This document shows positions 5,693 to 11,954 of a stretch of DNA of 11,954 bases, piece by piece; within the stretch, counting starts at the first letter, position 1, and the number at the start of each line of letters is the position of its first letter. The position numbers and the translations under genes were made by a program. Location of the stretch: contig JBLHKZ010000182.1 of assembly GCA_047618185.1 (NCBI GenBank), positions 1-11,954 on the forward strand, written 5' to 3'. This stretch comes from JAYPEY01 sp047618185. Lineage in GTDB: Bacteria; Verrucomicrobiota; Verrucomicrobiia; Limisphaerales; JAYPEY01. Under the pieces are notes generated by a model that did no database searches, was not told the origin of the DNA, and worked only from the letters and a program-made list of their open reading frames with translations.

Positions 5693-8554
5693 CTAGGCCA
5701 ACGAACCCTCGGGCCCTTTCCAGATGAGGCGAATTGAATCCAAACGCAGGCGCGCGGAAAAAATCTGCTCCCGGAGAAGAGCCATCTGACGGTCGAGGCT
5801 CTCGATTTCATCCTCACGAATGTGATCGTTGACGCGTTGCAACGCCCGGAGACGCTCGATTTCACCCCGCAGGTTCAGTTCCATTTCCGACAGCGCCGCC
5901 GCCTTGATGCCCCCGATGCGCGCCTCGGCGAACTCGCCTCCGGCTTTTAGCATGCCCGGCAGCAGATTCTGGGTGAAATCCGCGTTGTCCACGATTCGAT
6001 AGACAGAGCCCTTGCTAAGTCGATCTTGCAACAACGTGCGCGGGAAATCATCCGAGCGATCTTCCTTCCGATGGTCGACGACGATCCGGACCGGTGTCGT
6101 CGGCAGAAACCGATCGAGCTGAAGATGGCCGGGCGCGACGCATTCGACGATGAACACTAACTCTCCAAGAATCAGCTTGGCTCCCTCCTCGTTCCAAAGA
6201 CCAAAGGCGCAATTCCCCTGCTCTGATCCCAGCAGCAGCTCCATCGATCCCGTCACCATGGGATGATCCCAGCTCAGGAACATCACGTCCTCGCGCGACA
6301 GGGCCCGCACGCGGTCAAACGTGGCGATCGCGCCTTCATCCGGGAGCGAGGGGAAGGCGTCAGTCAAGAGCCCGCCAGCGCCGAGCGCGTAGGTGCGCGA
6401 CGCCATTTCTTCGAGTTGCACGCCGTAGTGATCAAACATCTGGAGCATGAATTCCTCCAGTTCTGGGTCGGCGTCATTCTGTCGGATCCGGGCGATGACC
6501 TCCGCCGCCGATGCCGGCTTGAATGAACTCATTTCGAGCAGTCGATCGCGCCCCTTCTCCATCAATTCATTCAGTTCCTTTCGCGCAATCTCAGTCGACT
6601 CCAGGAGGCGGCTTAACTCCTCCTCCGAGCCTTCCGGATCAGCCGGATACTCCAGCGCCAGATCGTGGGCCTGACGACCGAAGCGCTTCATCAGTTCGTT
6701 GCCGCAAGCGAGGCTGGATTCAAAGCCGTCCAGACCTTCGTGATACCAGCGAACCATGACTTGCTGGGAGCTGCCCGCGACGTAGGGAACGTGAATCTGT
6801 ATATCCGCGGTCTGCCCGATTCGATCGAGCCGTCCAATGCGCTGCTCGACCAGCTCGGGATTCAATGGCAGATCAAAAAGCACGAGGTGTTGAGCGAACT
6901 GAAAATTGCGCCCTTCGCTGCCGATCTCCGAACAAATCAGAATCTGCGCGCCGTCCTTTTCCGCGAACCACGCCGCGTTTCGATCCCGCTGGATCAGCGT
7001 CAGATCCTCATGAAACATTCCGGACTTCGTAGTGATCCGCAGCCGCAGCGCGTGATCGATCGCGGCGACCTTTTCCCGAGTCCTACAGATCAACAGAACC
7101 TTTCTGTCCTTCAAGTCCCGCAAGAGCGCCGCCAGCCAGATGATTCGCGGATCGGTTTCGTAATTGGGCGCGAAGGTCAGGGTTTGGTCGCCGGCATCCA
7201 CGGCAAATTCGACCGACAGGCGATCCAGGATATCGGGATCGTCCTTGGGGCGCGCCAAGGGTGTCAACCTGGCCTCGCGTTGCGGGAAATTCTCCATCGC
7301 CGCGCGGGTATTTCGAAACATGACGCGCCCCATGCCGTGCCGATCCAGCAGTTCGCCGATCAGAATCTCGCGCGCGTCGGAGTCTCCCTTCTCGATGGCG
7401 CCAAGGCGCCGCTCCATGTCGGCGTCGTCAAAATGAAAGACTTCCGAAAACAGGATCCGGTCCGCTTTCGACAAGGCAGTTTGAGAAAGCAGTTTCTCGA
7501 CGATCTGCACGACGGCCTGATGATGCTCGGCCTCCTCGGCGAATTTCCCCAGATCGTGATAGCGATTGGGATCCAGCAGCCGCAGTCGCGCGAAATGACT
7601 CTCTTCTCCGATCTGCTCCGGCGTGGCGGTCAACAACAACAGGCCCTCAACCTTGCGGGCCAAAATCTCGACAATTGCGTATTCCACGCTGGGAGCTTCC
7701 GGCGTCCACTCCAGATGATGGGCTTCATCCACGATCAGAAAGTCCCAACCCGCTTCGATCGCCTGTCTGGCGCGCTTCTCGTCCGCCGCCAGAAAATCCA
7801 ACGAACACAGCGCCAGTTGATCGTCGAGAAACGGATTCTCCCCCGGGTTATTGGCCTCGATTGAAACGCAACGCTCCTCATCGAAAATATTAAACCAGAG
7901 ATTGAAGCGGCGGTACAGCTCGACGAACCACTGATGCACCAGGGAATCCGGAACCAGAATCAACGCCCGATCCACGCGCCCGCTCACGAGAAACCGGTGC
8001 AGAATCAGCGCCGCTTCGATAGTCTTGCCCAGCCCCACCTCGTCCGACAACAAGATGCGCGGCGCCTGGCGGGACGTCACTTCACGGGCGATGTAAAGCT
8101 GATGGGGTATCAGGTCAATGCGTCCTCCGACAAAACCGCGCGCCTCCGATTTCCGCGCCCGGTGCTGATGCTCCAATGCACGCAGCCGCAGATCGAACAG
8201 TTGGGGCTCGTCCACCTTGCCGTATAAAAGTCGTTCCTCCGGCTTGCTGAAACTGATGGTATCGCTCAACTGGGCTTCGGGTAATTCAACGCCCTCGCCG
8301 TGGTAGATCAAGAGCCCATCCGATTCCTCGATTTCAACGACGGTAAAAACCTCTCCCTCGCAACTCTTGAGCGAGTCGCCCTTGCGGAACTGAACGCGCT
8401 TCAGAGGCGCGCTCTCGACCGAGTATTGCCGCATGTCGCCGCTCGCCGAAAACAAGATGCCGACGCGTCCATCCTCGACGCGCAAGACTGTCCCGAGCCC
8501 AAGTTCGGGTTCGGCTTCACTGATCCATCGTTGTCCGGGCGTGTATTGAGTCAT
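5693..8554 (-). CDS. rapA: RNA polymerase-associated Swi2/Snf2 ATPase RapA
   Basis: This 953-aa protein is close to the 968 residues of E. coli RapA and resembles it, as recalled, along the whole length. The N terminus (TPGQRWISEAEPELGLGTV) matches the first Tudor-like subdomain that contacts RNA polymerase. Helicase motifs follow in order: DEVGLGKTIEA (171-181, Walker A), VDEAHH (275-280, Walker B), LLTATPEQ (307-314), SEIGSEGRNFQF (542-553) and QRIGRLDRIGQ (571-581). The family-specific VRWYHEGLD (601-609) and the C-terminal QLDRFLPTTPVRIV and REDEIESL blocks are also present. RapA binds core RNA polymerase and uses ATP to recycle it after transcription, probably by backward translocation. 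The start at 8554 is chosen because MTQYTPGQRW aligns with the E. coli N terminus; 30 further in-frame codons upstream look unrelated. It lies on the same strand as the sulfatase but 275 bp away, so it is probably a separate unit. Confidence 0.95.
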   Translation of the reverse strand: MTQYTPGQRWISEAEPELGLGTVLRVEDGRVGILFSASGDMRQYSVESAPLKRVQFRKGDSLKSCEGEVFTVVEIEESDGLLIYHGEGVELPEAQLSDTISFSKPEERLLYGKVDEPQLFDLRLRALEHQHRARKSEARGFVGGRIDLIPHQLYIAREVTSRQAPRILLSDEVGLGKTIEAALILHRFLVSGRVDRALILVPDSLVHQWFVELYRRFNLWFNIFDEERCVSIEANNPGENPFLDDQLALCSLDFLAADEKRARQAIEAGWDFLIVDEAHHLEWTPEAPSVEYAIVEILARKVEGLLLLTATPEQIGEESHFARLRLLDPNRYHDLGKFAEEAEHHQAVVQIVEKLLSQTALSKADRILFSEVFHFDDADMERRLGAIEKGDSDAREILIGELLDRHGMGRVMFRNTRAAMENFPQREARLTPLARPKDDPDILDRLSVEFAVDAGDQTLTFAPNYETDPRIIWLAALLRDLKDRKVLLICRTREKVAAIDHALRLRITTKSGMFHEDLTLIQRDRNAAWFAEKDGAQILICSEIGSEGRNFQFAQHLVLFDLPLNPELVEQRIGRLDRIGQTADIQIHVPYVAGSSQQVMVRWYHEGLDGFESSLACGNELMKRFGRQAHDLALEYPADPEGSEEELSRLLESTEIARKELNELMEKGRDRLLEMSSFKPASAAEVIARIRQNDADPELEEFMLQMFDHYGVQLEEMASRTYALGAGGLLTDAFPSLPDEGAIATFDRVRALSREDVMFLSWDHPMVTGSMELLLGSEQGNCAFGLWNEEGAKLILGELVFIVECVAPGHLQLDRFLPTTPVRIVVDHRKEDRSDDFPRTLLQDRLSKGSVYRIVDNADFTQNLLPGMLKAGGEFAEARIGGIKAAALSEMELNLRGEIERLRALQRVNDHIREDEIESLDRQMALLREQIFSARLRLDSIRLIWKGPEGSLA

Positions 8555-8611
8555 TCGTAAAGAGGAGTCGTTTCGTTTTGCCTGGTTGAACGGGGCAAAT
8601 CGAAGCGCGGT

Positions 8612-8641
8612 GTTATAAGAGCGCGGGTCCAAGGGGCCAAA
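8612..8641 (-). promoter_or_regulatory. Weak candidate promoter for rapA
   Basis: On the minus strand TATAAC (8612-8617) lies 18 bp downstream of TTTGGC (8636-8641) and about 57 bp upstream of the preferred rapA start. The -10 is a fair match to a sigma-70 hexamer and the -35 a poor one. It is the only AT-rich hexamer of this type noticed in the short leader. Chance occurrence is quite possible. Confidence 0.2.
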
Positions 8642-8773
8642 CATTTTCCGCCAAAACTCCCCGGACTGGGTGCATACGAATGTGGGTGGTCGAATTCACG
8701 GCAGAGTCGCCACGTCGGCTTTGTCCCTCCGGGACTGGAGATGCAGGAAGCGTTAATCAGGGACGCATTTTTG

Positions 8774-8792
8774 CTCATGCGTAAGCCCTGCC
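8774..8792 (+). repeat. Dispersed 19-bp motif, third copy
   Basis: CTCATGCGTAAGCCCTGCC matches the right arm of the 546-629 unit (611-629) at 17 of 19 bases and the left arm on the opposite strand (546-564) also at 17 of 19. The resemblance does not extend clearly into the flanks. A chance match of this quality in 12 kb is unlikely, so it probably belongs to a dispersed repeat family. Confidence 0.5.
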
Positions 8793-8829
8793 GAGACCGT
8801 TCACGTCAATTTCACAAAGGGCGCCTCAT

Positions 8830-10395
8830 CTATTTCGGCTTTGGCACGAGCCACTGCGGCGCGATTTGATCCGCTTCATCCGCTGTCGTCAGCCAATGAA
8901 GCAAACGGTCTTTCATCCGACTTTCGACCGCGGCATGGGCGGGCTCGCCTGCGAGATTTCGATATTCGTCCGGATCGTTCTTCAGGTCGTAAAGCTCGGC
9001 CGGTCCGCCCGGGTAGTAATTGTATTTCCAGTTTCGCGTCCGAACCATCTTGGCGTCTGGATGTCGGACGCCTTTCACGCCCTTGCCTTTCTCGAAGTAG
9101 AAATCCAATCCACGCGTGATGACCTCGGGAATGATATTCTCGCTGAACACGGCCTCTTTGGAGACATACTTACGACCGACGCTCGCGATCAATGGAGCGA
9201 GACTCCGGCCCTGGTTTTCCTTGGGCTCGGGCAGTCCCGCCAGTTCGAACAAGGTGGGCAAAAGGTCGACGCATTCGACCAGTTCATCATGCTGCCCCGG
9301 GTTTACGCGCCCCGGAAATCCGATGATAAATGGCACGCGAACCGATTCCTCAAAAAAGCAGTTCTTGCCCATCAATCCATGCTTGAGCAGTTGATCGCCA
9401 TGGTCTGAGCTGAACGCAATGATGGTGTTCTCGGCTTCGCCGCTGGCGTCCAGCTCGGCGAGGATCAGGCCGATCTCCTTGTCGATCTGGCTGATGCTCG
9501 CGTAGTAGCTGCGATAGGCCCATTGCAGCCGATCTCGGTCCATGCCGTAAGGCGGCTTCTTTCCCCGCAGTATCAGTTTCTGCAACGGGTCGGGCAAAGT
9601 TTCGATTTCATCACGTGCCCTCGCTTTCGGCAGTTCGAACTCAACGTGATCGTACATCGAGTCGTAAGGACGCGGGACTTCGAAGGGCGAATGCGGCTTC
9701 CAGAACGAGCTGTAGAGAAAGAAGGGCTCATCGCGTTGGGCAAGTTTTCGTATGTGATGCCGCGTCCGGCTCCCGACCCAGGCCGTGTCGGTGTATTTTT
9801 CCTCGATTGCCGCGCGAAAGGGATTCTTGCCCAGCTCGATATTTTTGGCGTAGCGGCGGTAGTGAATCTTCTTCAGCGGGTCGCGTTCGTTGCGCCATTT
9901 CACGTAGTCGGAAAATCGATCGAGGTAGGACACCGCGTCGTGCAGCTCCACCGTGTCGAACCCGGTGCGTTTGGCCTCTTCCACGGTCGGCGGCATCAAG
10001 TGCAGCTTGCCGACCGCGGCGGTTCGATAACCGGCGGCTTTGAGGCGCGCCTGCATGAGAATCTCGCGTCGATCGAGAGGCGTGTAGTTGACTCGGTTCT
10101 TGTGCGAATGCGGATAGCGTCCGGTAAAGAAACTGGCTCGCGAAGGCACGCACACCGGCGCCTGCACGAAGGCGTGCGTGAAGTTGGCGGATCGCGCGGC
10201 GAGTTGATCGAGGTGCGGCGTCTTGATGGTCCGATTACCATTCGCGCCCAGACAATCCCAGCGATGCTGGTCGGTCATGATGAACAAGATGTTCGGCCGT
10301 GATTCTGCGGCGGCGGTCGCGATGACTGCGCCCTGCCCCGCCAACAGCGCCAAGGCCGCCCCGGCTCGCCACCAACATGGAAAATGGTTCTTCAT
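8830..10395 (-). CDS. Exported type I sulfatase, formylglycine dependent
   Basis: This 521-aa protein hydrolyses sulfate esters, by family. A Sec signal peptide (MKNHF, hydrophobic core about 9-28, cleavage likely after ATAAA near 30) sends it to the periplasm or outside. The catalytic signature CVPSRASFFTGR (82-93) contains C82 in the CxPSR context that a maturase converts to formylglycine. Metal- and sulfate-site elements are TDQHRWDCLG (D42), GKLH (130-133) and SSDHGD (D331, H332). The first metal motif is DQ rather than the DD of arylsulfatases, as also seen in choline sulfatase and phosphonate monoester hydrolase relatives. The end of the catalytic domain shows FFEESVRVPFIIGFPG, and the C-terminal subdomain has the usual RTRNWKY and ELYDLKNDPDEYRNLA. 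Length is normal (450-550). The start at 10395 puts the signal peptide at the N terminus; an ATG at 10434 would add 13 polar residues. No maturase gene is in the window. The natural substrate cannot be read from sequence. Confidence 0.93.
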   Translation of the reverse strand: MKNHFPCWWRAGAALALLAGQGAVIATAAAESRPNILFIMTDQHRWDCLGANGNRTIKTPHLDQLAARSANFTHAFVQAPVCVPSRASFFTGRYPHSHKNRVNYTPLDRREILMQARLKAAGYRTAAVGKLHLMPPTVEEAKRTGFDTVELHDAVSYLDRFSDYVKWRNERDPLKKIHYRRYAKNIELGKNPFRAAIEEKYTDTAWVGSRTRHHIRKLAQRDEPFFLYSSFWKPHSPFEVPRPYDSMYDHVEFELPKARARDEIETLPDPLQKLILRGKKPPYGMDRDRLQWAYRSYYASISQIDKEIGLILAELDASGEAENTIIAFSSDHGDQLLKHGLMGKNCFFEESVRVPFIIGFPGRVNPGQHDELVECVDLLPTLFELAGLPEPKENQGRSLAPLIASVGRKYVSKEAVFSENIIPEVITRGLDFYFEKGKGVKGVRHPDAKMVRTRNWKYNYYPGGPAELYDLKNDPDEYRNLAGEPAHAAVESRMKDRLLHWLTTADEADQIAPQWLVPKPK

Positions 10396-10612
10396 CGTGC
10401 GCTCACTTCTTTTTGTTGGGTCTTCAATACTCATCGGCCGGAGGTAATCGTATGCCTTCGCCGTCCGTCCGGCAAGAATCGTGAGCGCATCTCCGGCTCA
10501 GCCCTGTGGGCGATTTCTGAATGAACTCGGGCTTTTAATCGTCGGGAAGATCGTTACACTCGCCTGATCCAAATCCCCGGGGGCAACCGCCCTAAACGCG
10601 CTTGATTGCAAT
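10396..10612. promoter_or_regulatory. Divergent intergenic region, sulfatase and sugar dehydrogenase
   Basis: These 217 bp lie between the starts of the sulfatase (minus) and the sugar dehydrogenase homologue (plus) and must hold at least one promoter for each. No clear -35/-10 pair, long palindrome or riboswitch-like structure was recognised. The sulfatase start at 10395 has only a weak purine-rich leader (AGAAGTGAG), and the dehydrogenase start is preceded by TTGATTGCAAT, without a Shine-Dalgarno sequence. The shared spacer makes joint regulation possible. Confidence 0.35.
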
Positions 10613-11953
10613 ATGAAAAACAAATTCCTCCACTTCCTGACGGTCGGCCTCGTCGCCGGCGCGCTGAACGCTGAAGCCGGCCTTGAACTCCAGCCAGTCG
10701 CCTCTGGATTCGTAGCGCCGATGGTTCTTGAGCCCGTCAGCGACGGCTCAGGCGCCCTGCTCATCGCCGATCAACCCGGCACGATTTCTGTCCTGGGCAA
10801 AGACGGCAAGGTGCGTAAGGAACTCTTTCTCGATCTCCGTCCGCGCATGGCAAAACTACGCGGCGGCTTTGACGAACGCGGCCTGCTCGGACTGGCGCTG
10901 CATCCCAAGTTCAAGAGCAATCGCAAATTCTACGTCTACTACAGCGCCCCCTTGCGCCAAGGCGGCCCCGCCCGTTGGGATCACACCGCACATGTTTCGG
11001 AATTCAGTGCGGCTGAAAATGCGCTGAAAGCCGACCCTGACTCCGAGCGCGTCGTGCTGCGAATTGACCAACCTCAATTTAATCATGACGGCGGACGCAT
11101 CGCCTTCGGACCTGACGGCTTCCTCTACATCGGCATGGGCGACGGCGGCAACAAGAACGATCAGGACGACGATAAAATCGGCAGCCACGGCCTCAAAGGC
11201 AATGGCCAGAACATCAATACTCTGCTGGGGAAGATCCTCCGCATTGACATCGACACCCGGAGCGACGACCGCCCTTACGGCATCCCCGCCGACAATCCCT
11301 TTGTCGGCAAAAAGGGATTGGATGAGATCTACGCGGTCGGTCTGAGAAATCCCTGGGGCATCAGTTTCGATCAAGGGGGAGACCGGCAGCTCTTTTGCGC
11401 CGATGTTGGCCAGAACATGTTCGAAGAAATCAACATCATCGAGAACGGCGGCAATTACGGCTGGCGAATTCGTGAAGGCCGGCATGGTTTCGACCCCGAG
11501 AATCCGACCACCATTCCCGAGAACGCCCCCACCAAAGACGCCACGGGAACCGCCTTCAAAGAGCCGATCTTAGAGTACTTGAACATCAAAGGTTTCCAGG
11601 CCGCGCGTTACGCCAAGGAGATTCGAGGAGCCAGCGTGACCGGCGGCTACGTTTACCGCGGCAGCGCCATTCCTCAGCTCAAGGGACAATACGTATTCGG
11701 CGATTGGTCGCAGAACTTCGGCCTGCCAATGGGAAAGATGCTGGTCGCCAATCGCACGATGGCCACGGGCGGCAAAGAGTGGGAACTGCGGGCGCTCCAA
11801 CTGGAGAATCTCCCCAAAGCCGGCGGCCGACAACTCGGCGCATTCATCGTCGCCCTCGGTCAGGACCTCGCCGGCGAGATCTACGTCATGACCAACGCCA
11901 GCAACAGCATCAAGGGCAAAACCGGCATGGTTTGGAAGCTGGTCAAGAAATGA
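10613..11953 (+). CDS. Exported PQQ-type glucose/sorbosone dehydrogenase homologue
   Basis: This complete 446-aa protein belongs to the GSDH/soluble glucose dehydrogenase beta-propeller family (PF07995), whose characterised members oxidise aldoses or sorbosone with pyrroloquinoline quinone and calcium. A short Sec signal peptide (MKNKFLHF, core to about 18, cleavage likely after AEA near 22) implies export. The family marks are ERGLLGLALHPKF (88-100), NHDGGRIAFGPDGFLYIGMG (157-176), GLRNPWGISFD (243-253) and ENGGNYGWR (277-285). H158 is the likely catalytic base. Blade motifs GGYVYRG (344-350) and GDWS (363-366) follow. An acidic loop, DQDDDK (183-188), may bind calcium or lie at the surface. 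No CXXCH motif is present, so any electron acceptor is a separate protein. The stop codon is at 11951-11953, one base before the window end. Whether PQQ is actually used cannot be told; many family members are uncharacterised. Confidence 0.9.
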   Translation: MKNKFLHFLTVGLVAGALNAEAGLELQPVASGFVAPMVLEPVSDGSGALLIADQPGTISVLGKDGKVRKELFLDLRPRMAKLRGGFDERGLLGLALHPKFKSNRKFYVYYSAPLRQGGPARWDHTAHVSEFSAAENALKADPDSERVVLRIDQPQFNHDGGRIAFGPDGFLYIGMGDGGNKNDQDDDKIGSHGLKGNGQNINTLLGKILRIDIDTRSDDRPYGIPADNPFVGKKGLDEIYAVGLRNPWGISFDQGGDRQLFCADVGQNMFEEINIIENGGNYGWRIREGRHGFDPENPTTIPENAPTKDATGTAFKEPILEYLNIKGFQAARYAKEIRGASVTGGYVYRGSAIPQLKGQYVFGDWSQNFGLPMGKMLVANRTMATGGKEWELRALQLENLPKAGGRQLGAFIVALGQDLAGEIYVMTNASNSIKGKTGMVWKLVKK

Positions 11954-11954
11954 A

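Larger units (their letters stand above)
8555..8829. other. Repeat-bearing spacer between sulfatase and rapA
   Basis: No convincing gene is seen. The spacer contains the perfect palindromic hairpin GTCCC-TCC-GGGAC (8723-8735) and the motif CTCATGCGTAAGCCCTGCC (8774-8792), which also forms the arms of the inverted-repeat unit at 546-629. A 75-codon minus-strand open frame (8551-8778) begins in that motif and runs across the hairpin and into rapA, but it has no recognisable domain and is judged accidental. The rapA promoter should lie here. Confidence 0.5.

Noticed and set aside
6665..7864. Plus-strand open frame of 399 codons
   Set aside because: It is antisense to the conserved helicase core of rapA, has no signal or family resemblance, and arises from GC-biased codon use on the other strand.
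8551..8778. Minus-strand open frame of 75 codons in the rapA spacer
   Set aside because: It begins inside the dispersed 19-bp motif, crosses a hairpin and runs into rapA in another frame; it has no domain, and its composition looks like translated repeat.
9523..10302. Plus-strand open frame of 259 codons
   Set aside because: It is antisense to the catalytic half of the sulfatase, with no recognisable motif.

Overview
The window looks like a chromosomal segment of a member of the PVC superphylum, most likely Verrucomicrobiota. This is inferred from the gene families: a secreted beta-propeller/HEAT protein of the type expanded in Verrucomicrobiota and Planctomycetota, a secreted type I sulfatase, a secreted glucose/sorbosone dehydrogenase-like propeller and a duplicated AsnC-fold protein. 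The GC-rich DNA, near absence of strong Shine-Dalgarno sequences, and intergenic repeats of a kind recalled from such genomes also fit. No rRNA, tRNA or CRISPR array was seen, so the phylum call is tentative.

Layout. Positions 1-201 hold no gene, only GC-rich palindromes. At 202-546 (minus) lies the C-terminal remnant of an IS4-family transposase, cut off exactly where an 84-bp inverted-repeat unit (546-629) begins. A 377-aa protein made of two Lrp/AsnC-type halves, resembling siroheme decarboxylase AhbA/AhbB, follows at 722-1855 (minus). It is transcribed divergently from an 883-aa exported propeller plus HEAT-repeat protein (2034-4685, plus). A short repeat-bearing gap precedes a CPBP/CAAX-type membrane protease (4813-5673, plus). 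That gene converges, 19 bp apart, on a full-length RapA-type Swi2/Snf2 ATPase (5693-8554, minus). A 275-bp spacer with repeats separates rapA from a signal-peptide-bearing type I sulfatase (8830-10395, minus). The sulfatase is divergent from a complete exported PQQ-type sugar dehydrogenase homologue (10613-11953, plus) that ends at the window edge.

How the genes may work together. The three exported proteins (propeller/HEAT protein, sulfatase, sugar dehydrogenase homologue) fit a periplasmic or surface programme for breakdown and oxidation of sulfated or other carbohydrates. That is inferred from families, not from an obvious operon. RapA (RNA polymerase recycling) and the membrane protease look like housekeeping genes. 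The AsnC-fold protein may belong to tetrapyrrole metabolism or be a regulator. No defence island, phage or biosynthetic cluster was recognised. The most notable points are the fused siroheme-decarboxylase-like architecture, the propeller/HEAT protein lacking the usual cytochrome domain, the well-conserved RapA outside its classical host group, and a 19-bp motif shared by the transposase-remnant boundary and a spacer 8 kb away.
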